Source of the DNA: Ruminiclostridium cellobioparum DSM 1351 = ATCC 15832
Lineage (GTDB): Bacteria > Bacillota > Clostridia > Acetivibrionales > DSM-1351
Assembly: GCF_000621505.1 (NCBI RefSeq)
Contig: NZ_KK211290.1
Location: 115,501 to 179,500 of the forward strand
Length of the DNA stretch: 64,000 nucleotides
Direction of reading: 5' to 3'
Below, piece by piece: positions 53,719-62,385 of this stretch. Under the pieces are notes generated by a model. It was not told the origin of the DNA. It saw nothing but the letters and a program-made list of their open reading frames with translations, and did no database searches. Each line of letters starts with the position of its first letter. Position 1 is the first letter of the stretch. The translations under genes and the position numbers were made by a program.

Positions 53719-55149
53719 TTAAAGCTTCATAAGTGCACCGATTATAAAATTAAGTACAAACAGACAGGTTACCACATATAGTATGGGATGAACCTCCCTT
53801 GCCTTGCCCTTGCAGATTTTCATAATTACATAGAATATGAAGCCTGCTGCAATACCGTTTGAAATGCTGTAGGAGAAAGGCATTACCACAGCTGTAAAGA
53901 AAGCGGCCAGTGCTTCGTCAAAGTTCTCCCATTTTATTTTGGCAAAGGAACCCATCATCAAAACACCAACAACGATTAATGCAGGAGCAGTTGCCGCACC
54001 CGGAATAATCCCGGCTACAGGTGCAAACACCAGACATATTGCAAACAGGATTGCAGTAAATACCGAGGTCAACCCGGTTCTTCCGCCGGCTCCGATTCCT
54101 GCGGCACTCTCTACATAGGTTGTCGTATTTGAGGTACCCAGCAGTGCACCTATGGAAGTTGCCGTAGCATCTGCAAAAAGCGCCTTGTCCATCTTGGATC
54201 TGAAGCCTTTTCCTGCAAACAGTTCAGCTTCATCCTTATCGTCAAATATACCGCTCTTCCTGCCTGTTCCTATAAATGTTCCGATAGTGTCAAAGGTGTC
54301 GGACAAGCTGAAAGCGAGTATGGTTACCAATACGACCGCTATTTTCCCCGGCTCGCTGAACAGGCCTGCAAAGTCAAGCGCAAAAGCGGTCTGGGATATG
54401 TCTGAAATTTTATATGGAGTGGCGGCGGACAGTGTTGTAACGTGCATGGGAATACCAATGATGGTACTGGATAAAATTCCTATGAGTATGGCGCTCTTTA
54501 CCTTCAAAAGCATGAGCACAACTGTTATTACCAGCCCTATCAATGCCAGCTGGGCAACAGGGCTTGTAAAATTAACGAGCGCAGGAACTACATTTGCACC
54601 GCCGGCTACAACTGTAGCTGAGTCTGCATTTTCGCCAAGTATGGTCAATGGAGCACCGGGTTTTGCTTCAGAGGTAAACTTCAGGAAACCTGCGTCCTTA
54701 AACCCTATGTATGCGATAAAAAGTCCTATACCTCCGCTGATGGCCAATTGAAGAGTTTCTGGAATTGCTTTGATAATTGATTTTCTTACCTGTGTTACAG
54801 TAATTAAAATATTGATAATACCGCATATGAATACCATAGCCAGCGCCTGCTGCCAGCTGTATCCAAGTCCGAAACACACCGTAAATGTAAAGAAGGCATT
54901 CAAGCCCATACCTGGAGCCTGTGCATAGGGGACGTTGGCAAACAACCCCATAACCAGTGTACCTATGACAGCTGCGAGTATTGTAGCAACATATACTCCG
55001 CCCTTCGGAATACCTGTTTGTCCCAGGATCGAAGGATTTACAAAGATAATGTACGCCATTGTAAAGAAAGTAGTTAAACCGGCTACGAACTCAGTCTTTA
55101 CATTTGTTCCGCTTTCCTTGAGCCGGAACTGTTTTTCAAAAAAACTCAT
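53719..55149 (-). CDS. NCS2 purine permease (AzgA/PbuG type)
   Basis: A 476-residue transporter with about 12-13 membrane segments. Family signatures include TFFTMAYIIFVNP, APGMGLNAFF and SDTFDTIGTFIGTGRKSG. It imports adenine, guanine or hypoxanthine with protons. ATG at 55149 follows AGGAGGAG; 15 codons upstream in the frame are noncoding. I looked for a purine riboswitch in the short leader and saw none. Confidence 0.93.
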   Translation of the reverse strand: MSFFEKQFRLKESGTNVKTEFVAGLTTFFTMAYIIFVNPSILGQTGIPKGGVYVATILAAVIGTLVMGLFANVPYAQAPGMGLNAFFTFTVCFGLGYSWQQALAMVFICGIINILITVTQVRKSIIKAIPETLQLAISGGIGLFIAYIGFKDAGFLKFTSEAKPGAPLTILGENADSATVVAGGANVVPALVNFTSPVAQLALIGLVITVVLMLLKVKSAILIGILSSTIIGIPMHVTTLSAATPYKISDISQTAFALDFAGLFSEPGKIAVVLVTILAFSLSDTFDTIGTFIGTGRKSGIFDDKDEAELFAGKGFRSKMDKALFADATATSIGALLGTSNTTTYVESAAGIGAGGRTGLTSVFTAILFAICLVFAPVAGIIPGAATAPALIVVGVLMMGSFAKIKWENFDEALAAFFTAVVMPFSYSISNGIAAGFIFYVIMKICKGKAREVHPILYVVTCLFVLNFIIGALMKL

Positions 55150-55336
55150 ATTAGCTCTCCTCCTGTACTTTCTCCTCACTTTTATATTAACCATTCCATA
55201 TTTGATTATTCAATCATATTAAAGGAAAATAAAGTGAGGACAGACCTTTAGTCTCATAAAACACAGGAAATATTTTATCACATTCTGTTATATTGGCAAG
55301 CTTTTAGTCAATATTAAATAAAAAATCTGTTTAAAT

Positions 55337-56110
55337 TCATGCCTTGATTAAAAACAGTTTATTTTTCTTAAGCAAATCTATTGTAAAAGTAAACATCCTT
55401 CCGGCATCAATATACCGGACCTCAGCATTACCGATTTGTTTCATTTTCATAATACCCGTTTCCAGGTATAAGGCATCAAGTTTATTAAAGTCGGTTTCAG
55501 GTTTTTCCCAGTTGTGAAGTCTGTTCTCAATCCTTATTTTTTCTCCGGCATAGTCTGCAACATATGCTGCCGTCACATCCGTCTGGAGATGGTACGGCAC
55601 TTGAGCCAGCTCTTCGCAGGAATGTATTGAAGTATTGCTTTCCTGATCGACACCGATAAGAAGTATATGACCGTTATTTATGGCATTGAGAAAATACGGG
55701 CTTCTCATGTCACAAGGGGAACCGGAAAATTGATGTCCGCATGTAACATAATCCTTTTCATATCCTATGGCTGAAACAGAGTGGGTAGGATGAAGCGATC
55801 TTTTTGCTTCCTTCAGCTTTCTTACAGTTTCAGGTATTATTCCCGTCCAGCAGGGAGTCTCCAAAACATTGAATACCGGCGGACATTTTGACGAATCTTC
55901 TCGTTTGCCGGTTAAGGTAGGTACAATCAGCGTCCCTTCGGCTCCAATAATATCAAGGATGGAATTAATTACACTTAATGCCCCACCTTCGACATAGCCC
56001 AGACTCTTCAGGGAACTATGCACTATCAGCATATCCCCTCTCTTTACTCCCAGATCGGTTAATTCCCTCATTAAAACATTTTGGGTCATACTATTACTGT
56101 TATTTTTCAT
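55337..56110 (-). CDS. AAC(3)-family aminoglycoside-type N-acetyltransferase
   Basis: A 257-residue acetyl-CoA-dependent enzyme of the AAC(3)/YokD (antibiotic_NAT) family: LIVHSSLKSLGYVEGGA, GTLIVPTLT and HPTHSVSAIG with the catalytic His. It overlaps nanE by 11 bases, so it is coupled to sugar catabolism rather than to a resistance island. It may acetylate an amino sugar in the cytosol before nanE acts, but that is inference. It is the last gene of the second CUT1 operon. Confidence 0.88.
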   Translation of the reverse strand: MKNNSNSMTQNVLMRELTDLGVKRGDMLIVHSSLKSLGYVEGGALSVINSILDIIGAEGTLIVPTLTGKREDSSKCPPVFNVLETPCWTGIIPETVRKLKEAKRSLHPTHSVSAIGYEKDYVTCGHQFSGSPCDMRSPYFLNAINNGHILLIGVDQESNTSIHSCEELAQVPYHLQTDVTAAYVADYAGEKIRIENRLHNWEKPETDFNKLDALYLETGIMKMKQIGNAEVRYIDAGRMFTFTIDLLKKNKLFLIKA

Positions 56111-56813
56111 TAATTAATACACTTCTTTCATATTTTTCAAGAGCTTCCACAAAAGATTTTGTAATCAGTTGGGGCCGCGTGATTGCAGCACCGATAACAG
56201 CACTGTAAGCTCCATTTTTAAAGCAATTAACCAGCTGCTCATTTGTAAAAATTCTGCCTTCTGCTATTACCGGTATTGATATTTTTGAGCTTAATTCATA
56301 TATCAGCTCATAATCAGGTTCATCAATCTGGCGGCTGTGGGGTGTATATCCCGACATGGTCGTTGAGACGATATCACAGCCTTTTTCGGTAGCGGCAATG
56401 CCCTCTTCCAGGGTTGAGATATCGGCCATTGCAATTTTTCCGGCGGCTTTTATTTCCTTTATTATGTTTTCAAGGGTTTCACCGCCGGGCCTTACCCTGT
56501 GTGTTGCATCAAATGCTATGATATCTGCCGCAGAATTAATAAGTTTCCTCACTTCCACCAGTGTTGGAGTTATGTAAATGTCCGAATCCGGATAATCCTG
56601 CTTTATAATCCCTATTATGGGCAGATCGACATGCTTCCTTATTTCGTTTATATCTTCTGCCGTGTTGGCCCGGATGCCAACAGCCCCTCCCATACTTGCC
56701 GCCAGTGCCATTCTCCCCATTATCATGGAGCTGTGGAGAGGCTCATCCTCCAAAGCCTGACAGGATACAATCAATCCATTTTTTATTGCGTTAAATATAT
56801 CTTGTTTATTCAT
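56100..56813 (-). CDS. nanE: N-acetylmannosamine-6-phosphate 2-epimerase
   Basis: A 237-residue TIM-barrel epimerase. The catalytic Lys is in GIIKQDYPDS and the catalytic Glu in PVIAEGRIFT; IAFDATHRVRPGG is a further family motif. It converts ManNAc-6-P to GlcNAc-6-P. The ATG at 56813 follows GAGGGAG. nanA and nanK are not nearby, so sialic acid is not the obvious substrate. A structured leader (56832-56908) precedes it. Confidence 0.93.
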   Translation of the reverse strand: MNKQDIFNAIKNGLIVSCQALEDEPLHSSMIMGRMALAASMGGAVGIRANTAEDINEIRKHVDLPIIGIIKQDYPDSDIYITPTLVEVRKLINSAADIIAFDATHRVRPGGETLENIIKEIKAAGKIAMADISTLEEGIAATEKGCDIVSTTMSGYTPHSRQIDEPDYELIYELSSKISIPVIAEGRIFTNEQLVNCFKNGAYSAVIGAAITRPQLITKSFVEALEKYERSVLINEK

Positions 56814-56831
56814 AAATACTCCCTCGTATTC

Positions 56832-56908
56832 AGGAATGACTTCAGACATTCCTTAATTGGTTTATACCCGCCACCTGTCGAAGTGGTGGACATCTGCCGC
56901 CTCGTTAT
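56832..56908 (-). promoter_or_regulatory. structured leader before nanE
   Basis: On the minus strand ATAACGAGGC, GATGT and CCACC-loop-GGTGG occur as in the histidine kinase leader (27902-27949). A second hairpin AGGAATG/CATTCCT (56832-56853) lies immediately before the ribosome-binding site and could hide it. Class not recognised. Confidence 0.5.
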
Positions 56909-56949
56909 GTTAAAACAGCTATGTGCAGAATACATCCTTGTATTGGCTG

Positions 56950-57909
56950 CTATCCTTGCCTTAATTTATATGCACCCCTGTACGTTCTTAAAGGGTTAAA
57001 ACCGAACCGGCCGTAAAAATCCTTTAATATTGTCCAATCAATAATTACATTTTTTGCTCCGCGCTTTTGAAGAAATCTTAAAGAGTCGTTAAGTATTCTG
57101 TTTCCCAGCCCTTTACCGCGGATATCTTCACTGATTCCGACAGGTCCGAGGCTTCCCCAATTTTCACCCCGGGAAGCGGCCAAATCATCTTTTCCCTCAC
57201 TGATGAATATTTTGCAGAAACCCACTATCTCCTTCTTATTCCATAATATAAGAACATTCCTCATATCTCCGCCGTGTTCCAGATAATCAAACACCTCCGT
57301 TTTCCATCTGCCCGGAAAAGTTTTATCAAAAAAGCCGCTTAATTTGTCTTTATGCTCTGCCACCATCTCGCAGGTACGATAGTCCTCAGACTTATTCATA
57401 TCAATTTTCAAATCATCAAAGTTAATCCTTGAGATATCTGCCGACAAATCATAATGCTCATCATTATTTAATATGAAGCCTCTTCCGGCAAAAAAGCCCA
57501 GTGACTGAGAGGAAGGATCGGGAATGCCTGAAAAGAAATTCTCAAACTCTCCTCCGATAATTATTTTTTCTGTTCCATACCGGTAAAGTTCTTTCTCTGC
57601 CCGCTGGAACAATTCTTTCCCAAATCCCCGGTTCCGGTATTTTCCGTCAACAACCAGCGAACTGATCCAGGCGCAGTTATCATATTCCGCAAGTGCTCCC
57701 CTGTTGACCTTGCTGACTATGAATCCGGCAAGCCTGCCATTGTCCGGCAATAAAAAGGAACCCTCATAAAACGTGTCTCTATCATTAAATATTTTATTCC
57801 GTATCATTTTACTTGTAACATGATACGCCTGCTTAAAGTTTTCATTCCACAACTTCACTATATCATCAGCATATTTTTCCTCGAGCAACGTTATATTAAT
57901 AAAAAACAC
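56950..57909 (-). CDS. double-GNAT N-acetyltransferase
   Basis: A 319-residue protein with two GNAT domains. The first has the acetyl-CoA loop YRNRGFGKE and the second IRGKGLGNR. The two halves are linked by about 30 residues. Double-GNAT enzymes acetylate aminoglycosides or amino acids in other systems. GTG start at 57909 lies very close to its GAGGTGAG site; a TTG seven codons later is the alternative. It follows the FAD oxidoreductase gene by six bases. Confidence 0.88.
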   Translation of the reverse strand: MFFINITLLEEKYADDIVKLWNENFKQAYHVTSKMIRNKIFNDRDTFYEGSFLLPDNGRLAGFIVSKVNRGALAEYDNCAWISSLVVDGKYRNRGFGKELFQRAEKELYRYGTEKIIIGGEFENFFSGIPDPSSQSLGFFAGRGFILNNDEHYDLSADISRINFDDLKIDMNKSEDYRTCEMVAEHKDKLSGFFDKTFPGRWKTEVFDYLEHGGDMRNVLILWNKKEIVGFCKIFISEGKDDLAASRGENWGSLGPVGISEDIRGKGLGNRILNDSLRFLQKRGAKNVIIDWTILKDFYGRFGFNPLRTYRGAYKLRQG

Positions 57910-57915
57910 CTCACC

Positions 57916-59280
57916 TCATAAACTCTTTTCCAGCATTTTTTCCCTGACTATTTTTCCGTCAAGTTCTCCAACGGTTATACCTTCTTTTGAGCAGTATGCT
58001 GCCGCAATACCCGCAGCCTCGCCTGTTGCCCTGCAGGTGGCCTGTATTCTCACCGAAGACTGGGCCACAAAACTTGAAGAAATGCATCTGCCCCCAACCA
58101 GTAAATTGTCTATCTCCCCGGTTACAAGGCACCGGAAAGGTATTTCAAAATACTCGCCCTTTTGAAATGGCCTGATATCAAGTTTCTTTTCATCTATAAG
58201 ACCGTGTATATCCACAGGATACGCAGTTCGTGCAATAGCGTCATCAAATTTTGCCCGGTTGTTATAATCCTCTTCCGTCAACACATATTTTCCTTTGATC
58301 CTTCTGGATTCCCTTATCCCCGGAACGGATGCCACCGACAGGATATAGCTGTTTTCAAAACCTTCGATATATTTCTTTAAAAATGTGTAAAGACGGCTTA
58401 TCATTTTTTTCCCTGTGACGGCAATGCCGGTAATTGCGTCAGGATCAAGCGTATTATATATTCCCGGTATCTCCGGACAGTTAAAGGATACTACTCCCGG
58501 CATTCCCGGAACAGAAAAGGCCTGAAAATACCTGCCGTCGTCATAGGCCAGCACACCGTCCTCAACCGCTTTTTGGAATATTCCTGTCAACGGCTTTGGA
58601 GAATCCCATACAGAGGCTATTTCCATAAACGGATATTCCAGCACCATAGGCTCGCCTATACGTTTCATATGCTCCAGAACCCCGGGTATATCTACATTTC
58701 CAACCATAAAGCGCAGCGAAGAAGCCTGGTTCTGATGCATTATATCATCCCCCGTCAGGCAGGGTACGCCTGCCGAATGCGCAACAACGGCATCTCCCGA
58801 ACAATCAATTATCACTTTTCCTTTTACCGCCTGAAGGCCGCCCTTGTTGTAAATTACCAATCCCTTGATGGTACGGTTTTCTACGATGGTATCTATGATC
58901 TGCGTATCGTAAAGCAGCCGGCCGCCCTGTTCCATATAGATATCTTCTGCTGTAAACTTAAGCATTTCGGGATTAAACCAGCCGTCATTCCCACAGGGGT
59001 CGGCAGCACCGTATTGCTGTTTCAGGAGGCGCTTCTTTACCATTTTATTGATATATGAAAGCTCGGCCTCCTCCGGTATGCCCGGACTCATCATGGGAGT
59101 TACCTGTCCTCCGGTAGCAGTTCCGCCAAGAAAGATATTCTTCTCAATCAGCAGTGTCCGGGCTCCCTCGGTCACCGCTGCAATGGCTGCAATACAGCCG
59201 GCGGTACCTCCGCCTGCAACTATAACGTCGTACTGGTATTCACTGATCTCACATATATTTGAATAAAGGTATTTTTCCAC
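57916..59280 (-). CDS. FAD-dependent oxidoreductase (FAD_oxidored family)
   Basis: A 454-residue flavoprotein. The N-terminal dinucleotide fold reads VIVAGGGTAGCIAAIAA, with the acidic end LLIEKNIFLGG. The C-terminal FAD part reads LLVGGRCISSSFVAQSSVRIQATCRATGEAAG. Members of this PF12831 family are often found in sugar and uronate clusters with unknown substrates. A GTG at 59280 lies seven bases after AGGAG and is preferred; the first 14 codons of the longer frame overlap the previous gene. Confidence 0.87.
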   Translation of the reverse strand: MEKYLYSNICEISEYQYDVIVAGGGTAGCIAAIAAVTEGARTLLIEKNIFLGGTATGGQVTPMMSPGIPEEAELSYINKMVKKRLLKQQYGAADPCGNDGWFNPEMLKFTAEDIYMEQGGRLLYDTQIIDTIVENRTIKGLVIYNKGGLQAVKGKVIIDCSGDAVVAHSAGVPCLTGDDIMHQNQASSLRFMVGNVDIPGVLEHMKRIGEPMVLEYPFMEIASVWDSPKPLTGIFQKAVEDGVLAYDDGRYFQAFSVPGMPGVVSFNCPEIPGIYNTLDPDAITGIAVTGKKMISRLYTFLKKYIEGFENSYILSVASVPGIRESRRIKGKYVLTEEDYNNRAKFDDAIARTAYPVDIHGLIDEKKLDIRPFQKGEYFEIPFRCLVTGEIDNLLVGGRCISSSFVAQSSVRIQATCRATGEAAGIAAAYCSKEGITVGELDGKIVREKMLEKSL

Positions 59281-59300
59281 AACAAATCTCCTTTCAGAGC

Positions 59301-60545
59301 TTATCTTTTGCACTGTGCCCACCAGTCATAGCCATCCACATAGCACAGATCAAAAAGCATACAGCCCCCGGATTTTTCAAAGCACATATCCACTGCTTTA
59401 CCGAATGTTTCAGACTCATTTTCATACTGCTGCAGAAACAGGCTTCCTACATAGGGCACCGCATCGCCTACCACCTTCCGCACCATATCTCCTGAGCCTT
59501 CAACGCTGTACCAGTAATCAGGTCTGCCTTTATCAAGCGCATCCCTGACAGTCACATCGGTATAGTAAAATCCCGACAGCAAAGTATCGATATATTCGGC
59601 ATACCCAGTGTCAGCATAGCTCTTATCAACCCATGGATATTCCTCCGGAACATATTTCTCGCTTGCCCAGTTAGCCCCCACAAGATAATAAAGCGGGTAC
59701 CAGGAACCTGTATAATCTGCGAATTGAACATTTTTCCCCGACTCTTTTATCATTGTCCGGACCTGCTTTATAAAAGTCTTTATAATGCCGGCCCTGAAGG
59801 TAACCCACTGACCGAACAAAGGTCCATAAACAACCTTGAGGTTCCTGTCCTTTTCGGTTTCCTGAGGAGCCTCAAGCTGATAAATATCTTCAGGCCAGTT
59901 CGGTACTTTTTTGCCGATAAATTCTTCAAACCTGCTTTTTGTATAATTGCTGAAATCGGAACCCAGGCCTACGAATCTCACCCTGTCCAGTACTACTCCG
60001 TCTATGTCATAGTTTGTGACCAGTTCCTTTATTATACTGAGCTCATAGTTCCTTACTTCCTCCATGACCGGATTTACAAATACTTCACTGAAATCGTCAA
60101 TTGAGCCTGCAGTTCTTATATTGTTCAATTCTGCGATTGGTTGAATCTCAGGCTTTCCGTTTTCATTTATTCCATACATTCCTGTCTGCCACCCGGTATT
60201 TATAAAGCCCGGTGACAGCCTGTGCCGCTGTTTGACCCTGCCCTCGGCAAAAACATCAATACCGGCATACAGCTTCAAACCTTCGGCATGTGCCGCATCA
60301 ATACAGGTCTTCAAATAGTCGGTATATTCAAAATCCTTGTCAAACCGGTTATAGTGAGGGACAAAAGAGCTTTTATATATGCAGAAGCCAGTAGTGTCTT
60401 TTGCACTCAGTATAATTGAACCTATGCCGGCTTCCCTGCATTTCTTTATAATACTTTTAAAATATTCTTTATCTATTATCCGCTGCTTATTGGCTTCAAT
60501 CTCAACCCATATGTAATAATTGTAATTAACCACTCGAATGTCCAC
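59301..60545 (-). CDS. GH-like TIM-barrel protein (GHL10/DUF187-type)
   Basis: A 414-residue protein without a signal peptide. The segment VFVNPVMEEVRNYELSIIKELVTNYDIDGVVLDRVRF is diagnostic of the glycosidase-like GHL10/DUF187 families; an Asp in the DGVVLDR motif is a candidate catalytic residue. It acts in the cytosol on an imported glycan or is a scaffold-type enzyme. GTG start after AAAGGATAAAG. It is placed directly after the permease genes. Confidence 0.72.
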   Translation of the reverse strand: MDIRVVNYNYYIWVEIEANKQRIIDKEYFKSIIKKCREAGIGSIILSAKDTTGFCIYKSSFVPHYNRFDKDFEYTDYLKTCIDAAHAEGLKLYAGIDVFAEGRVKQRHRLSPGFINTGWQTGMYGINENGKPEIQPIAELNNIRTAGSIDDFSEVFVNPVMEEVRNYELSIIKELVTNYDIDGVVLDRVRFVGLGSDFSNYTKSRFEEFIGKKVPNWPEDIYQLEAPQETEKDRNLKVVYGPLFGQWVTFRAGIIKTFIKQVRTMIKESGKNVQFADYTGSWYPLYYLVGANWASEKYVPEEYPWVDKSYADTGYAEYIDTLLSGFYYTDVTVRDALDKGRPDYWYSVEGSGDMVRKVVGDAVPYVGSLFLQQYENESETFGKAVDMCFEKSGGCMLFDLCYVDGYDWWAQCKR

Positions 60546-60548
60546 CCT

Positions 60549-61409
60549 TTATCCTTTAATTGCTCCTGAAACAGCATTGATGTAATTCTTTTGGAATAAC
60601 AAAAATACTATAATTACAGGTATTATTGAAATTACAGTTCCTGCCGCAACGTATCCGAATTTGTAATTAAACTGCCCGCCAAGGTATTTAAGAGCAGTTG
60701 CCAGAGGGTATTTCTGCGGATCCTGGAGAACGATTATAGGCCATAAAAAGGCATTCCATTTACTTATGAAATTGAAAATAACAAGTGTGGATATGGCAGG
60801 CATAACGCCCGGAAGCATGATTTTACGCCAGGTTTTCAATTCTGAGGCACCGTCGATCTTTGCCGCTTCTATGAGTTCCCTGGGTATTCCCAGATAGGCC
60901 TGGCGAAGAAGGATTATGCTGAAAACAGACACGGCACCGGGTATGATTACACCGCCGAACTTATCCACCAGCTGGAGCTTCTGAACAGTAAGATAATTTA
61001 CAATCATACCTGCTGCAGCCGGGATGATCATTGTACTTGTCAAAGCTCCGAATATAAAGCCTTTTCCTTTAAAGTTCATGCACGCCAGCGGATATGCACA
61101 CAGTGCCGCAAGTATAATATCCAGCACGGTACCCGCAACAGTTATAAATGTGGTATTATACAGTATCCTGGGCAGGTTCATAAAGTCGATAACACCTATA
61201 TAGTTGGTCAATGTGGGGTGAGCGGTAAACAGGTTCATACTGTAAATATTCTCACCCGACTTAAAGGTGGTGCTGAGCAGCCACAGGAAAGGGCCGGCAA
61301 AAAACGCACAGATAACAATAAAGAATATATAAAGCAGAACTTTAGATAACATTTGTTTTCTTATTTTTTTGTTTCTTGATTTAAAAGCTGTTTCAAAATC
61401 ATTACTCAT
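60549..61409 (-). CDS. CUT1 sugar ABC permease (MalG-like)
   Basis: A 286-residue permease with six hydrophobic segments. The EAA loop reads EAAKIDGASELKTW...MLPGVMP. The C-terminus NAVSGAIKG is typical. Its start overlaps the end of the partner gene by 8 bases. Confidence 0.94.
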   Translation of the reverse strand: MSNDFETAFKSRNKKIRKQMLSKVLLYIFFIVICAFFAGPFLWLLSTTFKSGENIYSMNLFTAHPTLTNYIGVIDFMNLPRILYNTTFITVAGTVLDIILAALCAYPLACMNFKGKGFIFGALTSTMIIPAAAGMIVNYLTVQKLQLVDKFGGVIIPGAVSVFSIILLRQAYLGIPRELIEAAKIDGASELKTWRKIMLPGVMPAISTLVIFNFISKWNAFLWPIIVLQDPQKYPLATALKYLGGQFNYKFGYVAAGTVISIIPVIIVFLLFQKNYINAVSGAIKG

Positions 61410-62304
61410 TATTACTCATCCCTCCTCTCCTGCCATATATGAATACAAATACGCTAAGCGCAAGTATCACTATGGAAACCAGTACTCCAACCGCGGCCGA
61501 GTACCCGAATTCAAAATTTACAAAGGCCTTGCGGTAGGAATAAAGGTTTGCAACCAGGGTCGCATTGTCAGGTCCGCCGTCATCCTTTATGGCAAAAACC
61601 ACATCAAATACGCTTACGGCCGAAATAACCGACATTAAGCTGCAAAACCACACGTACGGCTTTAACAGAGGGATCTTGATCTTTATGAAAGTCTTTATTC
61701 TACCGGCTCCGTCAATTATTGCAGCTTCCTCCATCTCGGGAGGCAGCGACTGAAGTCCTGCAAGATAAAGCATCATATAGTAGCCCAGCCCCTGCCATAT
61801 TGTTATGAACATAAGAGTAAACAGTGCAAGGTTTGCATCGCCCAGCCAGAGAACAGGATCCTTAAGGAGTCCGATATTCATCAGAATAGCATTAAGCACA
61901 CCGCCTTCATCAAATATCCAGTTCCATATTATCGATACAGCAATCATTGACGTTACAACGGGAATATATATAAGCACCCTGAAAATGCTGATGCCCGGCA
62001 GCTTTTTATTGACAAGTGTAGCCAGTAATATTGACAGTATTTGAATTATTGGAACAACCAATACAAATTGGATTGAATGTCTTATGGCAATCCAGAATTC
62101 CTCATCATGAAAAGCCTTTATAAAGTTATCAAAGCCTATATAGTGGCTTTCCCCAATTCCCGAGTAGTCATAAAATGCCAAAGGTATACTGTAAATGATA
62201 GGATAAAATACAAAGACTGCCAGAACGATTAGTGCAGGTGCCATAAACGCATATGCAACGAGATTTTCTCTAATTCTTCTTTTTAAAACTCCATCTAGCC
62301 TCAT
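61402..62304 (-). CDS. CUT1 sugar ABC permease (MalF-like)
   Basis: A 300-residue permease with six hydrophobic segments. The EAA loop reads EAAIIDGAGRIKTF...KIPLLKP. It follows the binding-protein gene after a stable hairpin (62328-62358). Confidence 0.94.
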   Translation of the reverse strand: MRLDGVLKRRIRENLVAYAFMAPALIVLAVFVFYPIIYSIPLAFYDYSGIGESHYIGFDNFIKAFHDEEFWIAIRHSIQFVLVVPIIQILSILLATLVNKKLPGISIFRVLIYIPVVTSMIAVSIIWNWIFDEGGVLNAILMNIGLLKDPVLWLGDANLALFTLMFITIWQGLGYYMMLYLAGLQSLPPEMEEAAIIDGAGRIKTFIKIKIPLLKPYVWFCSLMSVISAVSVFDVVFAIKDDGGPDNATLVANLYSYRKAFVNFEFGYSAAVGVLVSIVILALSVFVFIYGRRGGMSNNE

Positions 62305-62327
62305 TCAAATACCCCTTTTAAAAATCA

Positions 62328-62358
62328 CCATGCAGGCAGAGCAGCTCTGCCTGCATGG
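62328..62358 (-). promoter_or_regulatory. intercistronic hairpin after the third binding-protein gene
   Basis: CCATGCAGGCAGAGC and GCTCTGCCTGCATGG are perfect complements on the two sides of one central base, so a stem of about 14 bp with a tiny loop. No T run follows on the minus strand. It matches the pattern after the other two binding-protein genes. Confidence 0.75.
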
Positions 62359-62385
62359 TAATCAATATACTTTAATTGTTTACTG

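Noticed and set aside
55150-55336. Purine riboswitch before the NCS2 permease
   Set aside because: The conserved junction bases of the purine aptamer are not present in the leader.
55337-56110. AAC(3) gene as part of an antibiotic resistance island
   Set aside because: It overlaps nanE and belongs to a sugar operon, with no transposase or integron signals nearby, so a metabolic role is more likely.
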